NCBI GenBank assembly: GCA_029706075.1
Contig: JAINUG010000052.1
Span: 2,569,498-2,633,497 of the forward strand
Source: Aldrovandia affinis
Lineage: Eukaryota > Chordata > Actinopteri > Notacanthiformes > Halosauridae
Length of the DNA: 64,000 nt
Direction of reading: 5' to 3'
This document shows positions 10,003-21,024 of the stretch, in pieces. The notes beneath the pieces were generated by a model, which was given only the letters and a program-made list of their open reading frames with translations, was not told where the DNA came from and searched no databases. Both the position numbers and the translations under genes were made by a program. Positions within the stretch are counted from its first letter, which is position 1. Every line of letters starts with the position of its first letter.

Positions 10003-11540
10003 GGGTGAATGTAAACCAAATAAATTAACCACCACTCCTTTGGTTGACTTGGGGGACGGGATGGAGAGGTCACACTTATTCTTTGTGTATACATGCCACA
10101 ACTCCTGAGAGATAAGGGCAGCACACTCAACTGAAGGGGAAGTCATAAATGTGGACATAAAAGCACAGAATAATTTCTGAACACCTTGTAGTCTGAAATG
10201 AGGATGCAGATATCGCTCAGCCCTAAAGACTGACTTGCCAATGGCAATGACTCGTTTTTGGAACAGCACATGGCAGCAAATTCAGTGATGGATTCAGGGA
10301 AAGTGACTGGAGTTTTGGAGAAGTGAATATAATGTGTTTGTGTGTGCGTTTTACTACCTATAACGGATACATGGTGTGTCATAAGAAAACTAGTAGAGAT
10401 GTACAGCTGTATAATCAAAGTTAAGATTGCATCAGTCTCCACCCTCAAAATGTTTTAGTGCATGACACCCCTGGAGTTGGTAATAATGTAATTTAAAACA
10501 GCAATGCTCATTTAACTAGTGTTACCTGTGTTCATTTACCCAAATGAGCAGGGTCTGGTGTTTATTTAATACAAAAAATATCTTCATGTTCTATATACAC
10601 AAGTTGTGTTTGTATACTCTGGTCACAACCTGCACATGCACATATTGGCATGGCAACCGAAAGAATGCAAGTCATCCATACAAGGTTTTGTAAACTAAAC
10701 TAACCAATATGATATCAAATTAATATAAATCAAGAACACACATTATGAAAATAATGGATTGGATTCATTTTAATAACCCACAGCCCCACAATGAACAACT
10801 ATGCTTACAGACATCTTAACACCCACCAAAACCTCCCATGGCAAGCACAATTATGTACAGTATTTATGGAACTACAATTATTCACAGTTTACACAAAAAG
10901 CCTCTTGTCACTTATCTGATAAGACTTAAGAAAAAGAAAAAAAAGTATTCATATGAATTTACAGATGAAACCAAATATATGTTTTAAGATTTTTGTTTTA
11001 ATATCTTTGTTTTATGGTATTGGAGGGTTTACCAGTGTTAATGTAATTCGTGTTTCATACATAGATCAGAGGCTTCAGTAGACATTAGGGGGGTTTCCAA
11101 TCAGAAGTTTTGGTGGCAGGTAAATCCAATGTACATTCACATTCAGACAATTATTAACTATGAGCTTAAAAAAGGACTGAAGTCGGGTGTTCAGCCCAGA
11201 TTTAAGCTGTTCTCACTTCATAGTTAAAGACTCCTTTCCATATATTCCACATAATTTTAACTGCAGATTTGAAAGTGGAATTTTCTATACCACAGTTTGT
11301 ACCGAGGGGGCACTTAATGCTTTGAGAGGGAGCTTTGAGAGGGTCGAGGTACAGGTAGCCAACCTGTGAAATCTAGCAGGAACAACATACAAGAAAAAAA
11401 CACTGTGAAAGTGGGAAGAGAGGACCCAAGCTTTTGTCACAGTGGTGGGCTGTGTGGGTGCTATATCTTTAATTCATTTTTGGGGGCGTGGAAACAAAAC
11501 GTTTGTAGCCACTGTTTCCCACCATAGTTATGGCGTTGCC
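10003..11540. other. no gene seen
   Basis: AT-rich DNA without supported frames, tRNA-like boxes or terminal repeats. Short frames here lack any recognisable motif. Confidence 0.4.
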
Positions 11541-11606
11541 TGGCTCTTTCTCCCAGGGGCCGGCAGTGCTGCCTGGCTCTTTCTCCCAGGGGCCAGCAGC
11601 ACTCAG
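11541..11606. repeat. 33-bp tandem duplication
   Basis: The stretch tggctctttctcccaggggc plus 13 more bases is repeated with a 33-bp period (11541 and 11574), with one mismatch visible in the second half. Confidence 0.85.
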
Positions 11607-11666
11607 AAGTCTACGTCGTCTGAGTCCGAGGTCCCAGCAGACCTCGGCCTTCTCCTGCTTCTCTCC

Positions 11667-11744
11667 CTACACAAACCAGCTCCAGCTGTTCTCCAGCTCC
11701 TGCTGCCGCTTCTGTTCCTTGTACACTTCCCCCGTCCCACCAGT
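11667..11744 (-). other. weak candidate for a terminal coding exon
   Basis: On the minus strand an acceptor-like ctctcttgctcgctcag precedes a 26-codon frame with an amphipathic, charged sequence (EVYKEQKRQQELENSW) ending at TAG (11669-11667). Another frame from the same acceptor runs to 11603 and ends in SDSDDVDF. Both look more protein-like than nearby DNA, but no family is recognised and neither choice is secure. Confidence 0.2.
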
Positions 11745-11970
11745 CTGAGCGAGCAAGAGAGATATATATATAGAGAGACATTGAGAGATGGAGAGAGATG
11801 GCCTGTGTTTATGCGGAGCTGCAATCGGTGTGTAATCGATGCTCTCAAAGGGGTCATGTCTACTAGCTGGGTGCAGTGAATGCATGTGAATGGGTAAAGC
11901 AGAGACAAGGACACCCTTCATAATATATACTGTATAATCAACCCATAGGAACACAACTGGTTTTATATGT

Positions 11971-12062
11971 GGTTATCTGTGGCTCAGTAGGTAGAGCATG
12001 GCACTGACAATACTTAGGTTGTGAGTTTGATTCCCATTGGAACCACATGTACTAAACATTTT
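11971..12062 (+). mobile_element. tRNA-derived SINE, 5' half (split by Rex1 LINE)
   Basis: The head (ctgtggctcagtaggtagag, then gtttgattcccatt) matches the SINE at 5731. It stops after ccacatgtactaaac and a T-run, exactly where the LINE begins. Its missing tail is at 15357-15405. Confidence 0.8.
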
Positions 12063-12135
12063 TTTCCAAAATATACAATCAGAAAGGAACAGGAGGAGGA
12101 AGCGAAGTTTTAAACCATGCCTTCCGTCGATCATA

Positions 12136-14952
12136 ATGGGGAATGTAAGATCATTAAATGACAAGAAGATTGACGAACTCACAACCCTGTTGAATGATCA
12201 GCGCGAATATTGGGAAAGCAGTGCTCTATGCTTCACGGAGACCTGGCCACATGGAGAGCCGGACTCAGCAGTCGAACTCACCGGCGTTTTGATGGTGAGA
12301 GCGGACCGCGACAGGACACTAAGCCACAAGAAGTCCGCAGGTGGGCTTATTCTCTATGTTAACATTAAATGGTGTAACCCTGGGCATGTGACTGTGAAAG
12401 AGACTATCTGTACTCCCGACATAGAACTGCTGGCGGTGGGGCTCAGACCATATTATCTGCCTAGAGAGTTCTCACACGCCATTGTTGTTGTTGTGTACAT
12501 TCCACCGTCAGCAAATGCGGCGAGAGCGTGTGACGTCATCCACTCCACTGTTGCGCGACTGCAGACAGACCACCCCGGAGCCTTTCTGACAATCAATGGC
12601 GATTTCAATCACGCCAAACTCCCCAAGACCCTGACAGGCTTCACTCAATATGTGAAGTGCAGCACTAGGGAGAATAAGATCCTGGACATGATGTATGCCA
12701 ACATGAAGGAGGCATACAGCTCCTCAGCCCTCCCTCCCCTGGGCACCTCTGACCACAACCTGATACGCCTTGTACCCACATACAAGCCCGTTGTCAGGCG
12801 CCAGCCTGTCACCACCAGGACTGTACAACTGTGGTCGGGAGAGGTTGAGGAGAGGCTGCAGGACTGCCTCCAGATCACAAACTGGGACCTGTTCACGGAG
12901 GATTTCGGGGAGGACGTAGAGGGCCTAGCGGACTGCATTACACTCTACATTAGGACTTGTGAGGAGAGCATCGTACCCACAAAAAAGGTGCGCTGTTTCC
13001 CCAACAACAAACCATGGATAAATAAAAACATCAAAGCCCTACTAAACAGGAAGAAGAGGGCCTTTATGGCTAAGGACAGGGAGGGGGTAAAGTCAGTTCA
13101 GAAGGAGCTGAAGGGAGAATTGAGGAGAGCCAAGAAGGGATACAAGGAGAAAATTGAGGGCAAACTTGAAGACAACAGCACCAGGGAAGTGTGGGATGGA
13201 CTCAAGAGAATCACGGGACAGAAACAGGCAGGTCTGGATGAGGGAGGGGGGCATGATCGTGCAAACGAGCTGAACCTGTTCTTCAACAGATTTGATGTGC
13301 CTCCCCCCACCCACACTCCACCTGCCGGGAGAGTGTCCCAGTCAGCTGCCCAAATACACATCCAGGACAATGCCAACCCCCCCCCCCTGCCGGGAGAGTG
13401 TCCCAGTCAGCGGCCCAAATACACACCCAGGACAATGCCCCCAGCCACCCCCCACCCCTGCCGGGAGAGTGTCCCAGTCAGCGGCCCAAATACACACCCA
13501 GGACAATGCCCCCAGCTCGCCCCCACCTCCACCTCCCCCCTCCACCAGGCCACTCATATCAAGGAGTCAGGTGAGAAGGGAGCTATCAAAGCTCAACTCC
13601 CGGAAAGCCATGGGCCCGGATAACATCAACCCCAGGGTGCTCAAGCGTGCGCCGGACAGCTGGCTGGAGTCTTCCAGCACCTCTTTAACCTCTCTCTGAG
13701 GCTGAAGAGGGTACCCCAGCTATGGAAGACCTCCTGCATTGTTCCGGTGCCCAAGAAAGGACGTCCCAGTGCCCTCAATGACTACAGGCCAGTGGCACTG
13801 ACGTCACATGTCATGAAGGTATTTGAGAGTCTGGTTCTGCAGAACCTTAGACCCATGGTGAGTGAGTCCCTGGACCCCCTGCAGTTCGCGTACCAGGCCA
13901 AAATCGTCGTGGACGATGCCACCATCTACCTGCTGCACAGGGCTTATTCACACCTGGAGAAGCCGGGCTGCACAGTGAGAGTCATGTTTTTTGACTTCTC
14001 CAGTGCTTTTAACACCATCCGGCCCATTCGGCTTGCAGATAAGCTCTCAGCCATGCAGGTAGACCAAGACCTGGTGGCCTGGATCACAGACTACGTTACG
14101 GGTAGGCCTCAATACGTCCGGCTGCAGGGCAGCCTGTCGGAGGTGGTGACGAGCAACACCGGCGCCCCCCAAGGAACTGTACTGTCACCTTTCCTGTTCA
14201 CCCTCTACACCACTGACTTTAGCCACAACTCTGGAACATGTCACCTCCAGAAGTTCTCGGATGACTCCACCATCGTGGGCTGCATCAGCGAGGACGATGA
14301 GGAGGAGTACAGAGGTGTGGTTAGGAGCTTCGTCAGTTGGGCCGAGGAGAACCACCTCCAGCTCAACACTGGCAAGACCAAGGAGCTGGTAGTGGACTTC
14401 CGACGGAGCAAGAAGCCCCGAGGGGCCCCCAACCCCCATTACCATCAAGGGGAGGAAGTTGAGATGGCAAGCTCATACAAGTTCCTGGGAGTGCACCTGA
14501 ACAAGAGGCTGGACTGGACAGACAACACAGAGGCCCTCTATAAGAAAGGACAGAGCAGACTGTACTTCCTTAGGAGGCTCAGGTCCTTCGATGTGTGCAG
14601 CAGGCTGCTGAGGATGTTCTACCAGTCCGTGGTAGCCAGCGCACTGTTCTTTGCCGTGGCCTGCTGGGGTAGCAGCGCCAAGGCTGGGGAGACCGACAAA
14701 CTCAACAAGCTGGTGAGGAAGGCTAGCTCTGTTGTTGGCCAAAAACTGGACAGCCTGGAGGCAGTGGTGGAGAGGAGGATGAGAGACAAACTGTTGACCA
14801 TCCTGAATAACCCCTCCCACCCCCTCTATGATGAGCTGAGACAGATGGAGAGCACCTTCAGCCACAGGCTCATCCAATTCACATGCAGAACTGAGCGGTT
14901 CAAGCGCTCCTTTCTACCAGCAGCCATCAAACTGTATAACAATGAACATTGA
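12136..14952 (+). pseudogene. Rex1 endonuclease-reverse transcriptase, frameshifted
   Basis: The endonuclease domain (12136 to about 12800) shows GNVRSLNDKK, CFTETW, NGDFNHA and GTSDHNL. A linker with FPNNKPWINKNIK follows, then a tandem repeat (13323-13525) that breaks the frame. RT resumes at about 13745 (VPKKGRPSALNDYRPVALTS) and contains VMFFDFSSAFNTI (motif A), GAPQGTVLSPFLFTLY and KFSDDSTIVG (the catalytic DD box in the F.DD form), plus the thumb KFLGVHL. It ends at 14952 with FLPAAIKLYN. The two main frames are 12037-13623 and 13747-14952; about 13645 has a further shift. Not functional. Confidence 0.85.
13323..13525 (+). repeat. minisatellite inside Rex1 coding region, 3 units
   Basis: Three copies of a unit beginning tgccgggagagtgtcccagt start at 13323, 13388 and 13459, separated by C-rich runs. 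The periods (65 and 71 bp) are not multiples of three, so each added unit shifts the reading frame. Confidence 0.9.
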
Positions 14953-15356
14953 ACACTGAACACTGTCACTCTCTACTGCTGTACCTACCCTACATCTCAC
15001 TGCTGCCCCGATTGCTACTGATTTCATATCTCATATTTGTTTTTCTTTTGTTTTTCTTAGTACTTCAGTACACTGGTATGTGCTGTCTATCTGGTGGATT
15101 TGCACTACCTCCAGTATTTTTTTAATTTGTATTTTTTTAATTATTGTATTTAACATCTGGTATTCGATATACTATGATGTTCTGTATGTCTGTATAGCTG
15201 CTAGGTTTTTACTCTGGTTTTTAAATATATTTATTATCCAGTATGCTGTTACAGTATGTCCTGTATGTCTTGTGTGTTCTTTCACTCCTGTACCATTGCT
15301 GCTGTGACAAACCAAATTTCCCTCCCCCGGGATTAATAAAGGCTATTCTATTCTAT

Positions 15357-15430
15357 TCTAATCACTACTGTAAGTCACTGTGGATAAAAGCATCTGCTAA
15401 ATAGCGCATATATATATATATATATATGCT
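15357..15430 (+). mobile_element. tRNA-derived SINE, 3' tail, with AT microsatellite
   Basis: The stretch cactactgtaagtcactgtgg then gcatctgctaaatagc matches the tail of the SINE at 5731 and completes the half at 11971. (AT)n follows at about 15409-15428. Confidence 0.8.
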
Positions 15431-16366
15431 ATAATAAGTCAAGTCTCCCTTGAATGTCTATTTGTATAATACTAGGGCCCTGTGTTTTCAGCCTGTAATT
15501 CAGTCCAACAAGATGGCGATGCACTCTCAGGAAGTCAGCTGTTAAGTAATCATTAGAAATAATGACTTTCCAGTACCCAAACATTTTCAGAATTAGTAAT
15601 TGAACAGTCACTTCGTCCAAACATTTCTTTAGACATGGGAGGGATGGGGGAGCAGGTGGGGGTGGGGAACAGCATTCATTATTTTATTGAGAGAATCCGG
15701 ACAAAAAGAGTGAAGACAGATGGGGCATTCTTTCACACTGCATAACCCTCCCTTCTCATGTGCGCTAAAGGCATGCCTGCATGTATTCCTTTAAATAAAT
15801 TCATGAAAATACAGATTAGATGCAAATTCTTACTGGGACATATACTATCACTACTATGACTACTAATTAGTATTATTATCATTTTTTATTATTTATTGTA
15901 GTTAGTTTTAGTAAAAATAATAGCATTAGTATTCAAATATTATTATATTGATTATAGAACTTTATCTTTGGAATAGCAAATAAAATGTTTGTTGAATTAG
16001 TATTTTATTGTCATTTCATAATTTCTTTGTCTATGGTGCAGAGGGAGAGTGAAAGGTGAAGGGCTATAGCAGGGTGTGCAGGTTGGGAACCACTCTGGGC
16101 ATGAGCCCTATCCTTACAGATAGGAGAACTGCACGCACACACGGCCCTGTGCCCTGGCTGCCAGTCAGAGCTGAACACCTGTTTTTCATTCCTAGGCTCT
16201 GAATGCAGGGTTGGGCTTTGTGTTCTTTGTTGTGGGCCAGCCACCTCACAAAAGTGCCCCACAGTGCACAGGACAGGTGGCCCACACCGCTCCACAAAGC
16301 CAACCGCCCTTTTATCACAAAGCTCTGTCATTTATTTCTCTTTTTGTTTAATATATATATATATAT
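15431..16366. other. no gene seen; ends in AT microsatellite
   Basis: AT-rich, without recognisable coding frames. (AT)8 at 16351-16366 directly precedes the hAT derivative. Confidence 0.4.
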
Positions 16367-17275
16367 CAGTGGTGGGCCGTCAGGGCCTGCAAGGCCTTCT
16401 CTGCTGGCCTAAAAAATATCTGAATCACAGACTGATGTTAATTATATTTTGTCCATGAATACTTATTAAATCATTCCAAATGGTCTGTCCGCTTCCTTTC
16501 ATAGCTTTTCCCCTGGTTGCGCTGCTTCCAGATGTGTATTTTCATATTAAAGCATTTAACCAATCACATTTCAGCCATCATTTGTTGCCAGGGTCAAAGA
16601 AATCTGCCTGGAGGCCTTCACAATCAGTTCTGCGGGCCCTGTAGCATAAAATAAGTGTCGATCAAACTGTTGCTTCAACCAATCAGATTTTGAGTTGGCG
16701 ACACCAAGGCCTTCTAGCAGGCGTACAGTAACGTCAGCGTATTCACACCCTTTGATTGGATAGTCAGAGAGTGTACTAGTCAGAGTTAGCGAGCGGACAT
16801 TTTCAGCCCTAAAGCGAATTAAAACTTATGCCAGAAATACGACAGGGCAGGCTCGACTTTCAGCATTCGCTTCGATGACGATAGAAAATGACTTCTTGAT
16901 GGAACTGAAACATACGGATAATCTGTACGACAGAGTAATTGAACTCTTTTTGAGGAAAGAAAGGAGGATGGATTTTGTGTACAAATAATAAGGATTTTTG
17001 GTGAGTAAAATGTTGCTATTTTCCTAAATAATATTGCAATTTTATGAGGTTATTATTGATGCTTTTTTATGTGTGTCGCAGCTGTAGCACCCCGGGTTTG
17101 TTTCTTCAGTAAAGGCATTTATTCAGAGTTATCTATCTGCGATGCAACGGCTCTTTATACTGCATTTCTGCATAATAAGATGGTTTTTATAGCCATAAAA
17201 TAGTTATTGAGGGGTGGATTGATTCAGACGGAGCACTACTGAAGGCCTAGGTGTGAAATGCACGGCCCGCCACTG
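16367..17275 (+). mobile_element. internally deleted hAT element
   Basis: This 909-bp element has termini cagtggtgggccgt (16367) and, inverted, cagtggcgggccgt (17275). It sits in (AT)n on both sides, so the 8-bp duplication atatatat is plausible but not diagnostic. Only the last part of a transposase remains (16785-16988), so it depends on a partner for movement. Confidence 0.75.
16785..16988 (+). pseudogene. hAT transposase C-terminus (ZMYM1-like dimerisation region)
   Basis: A 67-codon open frame ending at TAA (16986) reads SERTFSALKRIKTYARN, then LSAFASMTIEND and RRMDFVYK. SE.TFSALKRIKTY is the hallmark of the hAT C-terminal dimerisation domain, and the ending fits the ZMYM1-like branch. 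Everything upstream of it, including the catalytic core, is missing. Confidence 0.75.
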
Positions 17276-17484
17276 ATATATATATATGTATTTTATTACA
17301 GCTGGTGCACTATGTTCATCTATGATAAAATAGAGGAATATACAAATTATATAATAAAAAATATATATTTTGCCTTTAGGCTGCCAAAAAAACATTTAGC
17401 CAATGCTTTAACTTGTTTTTGTACGTTTGTGCGGTTTCAAAATATCCGCCCATTCCTTGAGATCACTTGAGATTGTAAAGCCTT

Positions 17485-18056
17485 GATGCCTTTCAGGCGG
17501 CTAGAGGAACTGCTCCCCCTTACCTCCAGACACTCATCACACCCTACACCCCAGCCAGACCCCTCCGCTCAGCCTCCTCTGGCAAACTGACTATCCCATC
17601 CCTCCAGGCGCCCAGCAGCCGCTCCTTGCGGTCTCGCCTCTTCTCTGTCCTGACCCCTCGGTGGTGGAACGACCTTCCGCAATCGGTCAGGACCGCGGAA
17701 TCGGTGGCAATCTTCCGCAAGAGACTCAAAACCCACCTTTTCAGACTCCACTACCACTGAATTCTGTACATCTAGCCTATTGTCATCACCACTGCCTACT
17801 TGCTCAATACTTCTTGTATATGTATCCCTGCCTTCTCATTTAAAAAAAAAATAATAATTACTAAACTAAAAAAAAGTTTTCCTTCCCAGTGTTACACGTA
17901 TGGTATGCAGCTGCCTACAACGATGTCTATCGCTGTATTACTGCACTGATCTTGTGCGCAAACTATGATTGTTCCTCCCATGTATTAATGCACATCTTGT
18001 AAGTCGCTACGGATAAGAGCGTCTGCTAAATGCTTAAAATGTAAAATGTCAATGTC
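17485..18056 (+). mobile_element. 5'-truncated L2 LINE
   Basis: This is the 3' end of an L2 element: an RT C-terminal frame (17494-17760), a 3' UTR, and the end gtaagtcgctacggataaga plus gcgtctgctaaatgc with tandem aaatgt-type words. The tail matches that of the tRNA SINEs in this window, as expected if L2 machinery moves them. 5' truncation is usual for LINEs. Confidence 0.82.
17494..17760 (+). pseudogene. L2 reverse transcriptase C-terminal fragment
   Basis: An 88-codon open frame with stop, containing APPYLQTLITPYTPARPLRS, SRLFSVLTPRWWNDLP and IFRKRLKTHLF. These are conserved in the C-terminal region of L2/CR1-group LINE proteins. No RT catalytic motifs remain. The frame is intact, so this fragment is relatively young. 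Confidence 0.82.
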
Positions 18057-19267
18057 AAATGCTTAACAAGTAGCTTCATAAAGTCCTCCATCGACCTCTT
18101 GGTGTTGAAGGATGGAACTGCAGGTTCCTGACAGAGGTGGCTAAAAACACATGCCCTTAATGATGATAAATAAAACTGGGGAAAGATGATCTGATGAGTG
18201 TTGTGGCAGAGGTCAGTTTCTCAAGCCCTCCAGACTCAGACAACATGTGCAAAGCTCCCTGAGTCAGAGTTTGATATTCCCACCTCCTTCTCTGCTACCT
18301 GGCTGATCTCCTCCATCACCTCCTCTACTGTTATCTTTAGGCTTGGCCTTTATATTTCCCCTGCCTCACTGATTGTGATTTCAGTGTTTGACTCCTGTGC
18401 AACTGCTGGAAATACTCAAAAGAGTCCCGGAGACCGTCTGTTCAGTGGCATATTTGTTTTGATGGATTATTTTAGCTAGATACTGTGCCCAAGTGCCATC
18501 ATCCAAGCTCATCAAAAATTAAGGTACAGAATTGTTTTGCAGTTATCTTTATTTAGCAAGCAGGCCCTAGGCTTTTATAGCACTAAGACATAATGACATT
18601 TGGGTGTAGTAAACCTCATGATGCACCTGGAGTAGAAAGTCAATGACTTTCTAGAACTCACACTTTTTATATACATGAAAACCATAGTTAATTAGCATGA
18701 TGATTCGTTTGCTGGTTTATTTGCTTGGAGGTAATTACTGTTCTAGTATCCAATTTAGAAGAAAGAGAGAAGGGACAAATGTCTCCAGGGGGTTCCCCTT
18801 GGACCTGTTTCAGAGCCCATTGGAATCTCGGTGTTATGGCCATGTGCATGGGACATCAGCTACTGTTCCTCTGAGGTGGACAGAAGTTAAGTTGCTGATC
18901 TCTAGGTTGAGATGACAGGAGAGCAAATGTGGATACAATTGTGAGAAGGAAGAAGCCAGAGCTGCTGTACAGACACTGCTGATAGTTTGATGTGCTTTGC
19001 TTTGCTCACGCTCTCATTTCCGTTGGGGTTAACAGCTGTTGGCTGAGTGACTATAATTCTTTGCCTGGCCAAAGATGTCCTGCTGTTGCTCAGCTGCACA
19101 CAGCTGGTCTTCCTGAAGGGGGCTCCTCTAAACCCCACCCCCCCTTCTTCACTTCAAAAAATGTGTCTGAAGTTGGAACAGAGGGGACGGTTCAGATCAT
19201 CTGAACCACCAGAGTAACGGCTATCAAAGGTGGCTCATTAAGACAGATCTTTTGTGTCCAAATACAT
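18057..19267. other. no gene seen
   Basis: Mixed-composition DNA without recognisable coding regions or repeats. Confidence 0.4.
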
Positions 19268-19283
19268 AAAAAAAGACAAATAA

Positions 19284-19631
19284 GGGCTGGTGGATGGCGT
19301 AGCGGTCTAATGCACCATGCTTCGGAGTGGTGTGCGCTGCCCGTCAGGGACGCAGATCGAAACCCGCGTCTCTACCAGACCGGCCCTGGTCGTCAGCCCG
19401 ATCGGAGGCGGCATTTGGCTGTCTGCCTCCGGGGGAGGGGGGAGGGAGAGCCAGCACGAGTCCGTCGAGGAGAAGGTTAAGGTATCCGTGGAAGAATTCC
19501 CGTCTCGGAAGAGGCGGGAACACTCAGCCAGGAATGTGTGTCTCACTCCCGGAGGATGGGCGACGGACTCGTGGGGGTGGGGAATTGAAATAAATAGAGG
19601 GTTTAATTGGCAACCAAATTGGGAGAAAAAA
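19284..19631 (+). mobile_element. tRNA-derived SINE (Leu-like head) with 16-bp TSD
   Basis: The head ggatggcgtagcggtctaat resembles tRNA-Leu around the A box, and cagatcgaaacccgc is a B-box match. The 3' end is taattggcaaccaaattggg followed by A-run. The 16-bp duplication aaaaaaagacaaataa occurs at 19268-19283 and 19632-19647. The last 30 bases match the tail of the SINEs at 25366 and 44556, whose tRNA heads are different. Confidence 0.85.
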
Positions 19632-19647
19632 AAAAAAAGACAAATAA

Positions 19648-20239
19648 ACAGTAAAAATACTTAACAAAAACAATCATGTCCGATTGATCACTCCTCAGAA
19701 CAGAAACTGTGTGTGGTTTATGAGCTTTACATTTGCAAATTTGTCCTTTTTTAATGATTAACTTTCCATTTCTCTGTTATATAGAAATAGGTTTCCCCCC
19801 CATAACAAAACGTTTTCTCATTATGGAAAAGGTGCGATCCAATAGCATTTCTTTTTTCATCTTAAGCCTCTGAAGCTGAGTATGGAGATGCCATCACCCC
19901 ACTCTCAGACACCCCGCCCACATTTTGCGTTTTCACTGATACCTGCATTGTGAAGGGCACTGTGGAGCCCATGAGTCTGCTGGACTGTAGACACAGGCCC
20001 TCACAGAGACACACTGACTGAAGCAGTGTTCCCTTCTTACCCCCGTCTCCCCAGGGTGTTGGGGGCAGGGGCACAATGATTAATCATGTTTATTACCTCA
20101 ACAGCTCTGCTGCTATATCGCAGGAAGTGGCTTTTTTCACAGATATGAGATGCTCTTGGTAGATTAGAGGAAGTGCTGCAGCAGAGTTGGGGGGAGTATG
20201 TCTGAGCATGTGTGTGTTGTGAGTATGTGTGCAAGTATC

Positions 20240-20277
<38 letters not shown>

Positions 20278-20967
20278 CATGCGAGTGTGTGTGTGAGTGT
20301 GTGGAGTTGGAGGAAGGTCACGGGGTTTGGGGTAGATGTTCAAGCACGGGAAAGACTCCTGCGTTAGTATATTTGCTACAAGCTGTAACAGTGTCTGCTG
20401 TTGTGTCCCTGAATCCCATTAGGCCATTAAGGGCTTTGATAGTGTGAATGGGAACAGGGCTGTTGGTGCCTGGTGCTCAGACAAGCTGCTGCACATTGCC
20501 CACTCAGTCCTGGGTGGGAGAGAGGGCAACTCGCGTGTAGCGTTTCTGTTTCTTCTTTTTTTTTGGTGGTCCGTCAGTTGTTTGTGTTTAAAGAGGTCTT
20601 TTGTTTTGTCTCACATGGCTAAATCTTAGCTGGAATGCCTGCCTATGAGAGAACCCCCCACGCTACCCCCATGCCCTGTCCCATCCGTGCACACAGACAG
20701 AGCCTGGTTCAGGGAAAAGGAGAGCGGATGGGGGAGGCTGTGTGTTTAGGATTAGCCAGACCCCCTTGCGGCATGTCACTGAACAGACCGCTCTTGTCAA
20801 CAGGGAGGATGTGACTCCCAGAGGACTCTCATTAACCAGCGTTCCCCTGGGGGCTTCCGGAAAAAAGCATTACGGCGCCCATGGATGACAGCCCGGCCAG
20901 GTGCACCGCACCACTGCACATAGCATTTCCCGACCTTTGACCTCTTCACCTCAGTGAGCAGCCTGTA
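19648..20967. other. no gene seen; GT microsatellite
   Basis: Nothing recognised except (GT)n with interruptions at about 20239-20310. Confidence 0.45.
20239..20310. repeat. (GT)n microsatellite
   Basis: A core of uninterrupted gt units followed by imperfect gagtgtgt words. Confidence 0.9.
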
Positions 20968-20971
20968 CTTA

Positions 20972-20989
20972 TGTAACATTGCTGTTTTG
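20972..20989 (+). repeat. remnant of 5' LTR (18 bp)
   Basis: The 18-mer tgtaacattgctgttttg is identical to the first 18 bases of the 3' LTR at 25774-25791. After it the two sequences have nothing in common. Confidence 0.7.
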
Positions 20990-21024
20990 TAGGTAGCAAT
21001 GTAATCAGACCTATCATTCAGAAG

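Larger units (their letters stand above)
12063..15356 (+). mobile_element. Rex1/Babar-type non-LTR retrotransposon
   Basis: A LINE of about 3.3 kb with an apurinic-type endonuclease followed by reverse transcriptase. It ends with gattaataaaggctattcta and (attct) repeats, as in Rex1 elements. It has no LTRs and no poly-A. It lies inside a tRNA-derived SINE: the SINE head is upstream and its tail downstream. The exact 5' end is uncertain because no target duplication is obvious. Confidence 0.85.

Noticed and set aside
11442..11879. 145-codon plus-strand frame
   Set aside because: It crosses a 33-bp tandem duplication and low-complexity sequence; no motif; the minus strand shows better splice evidence.
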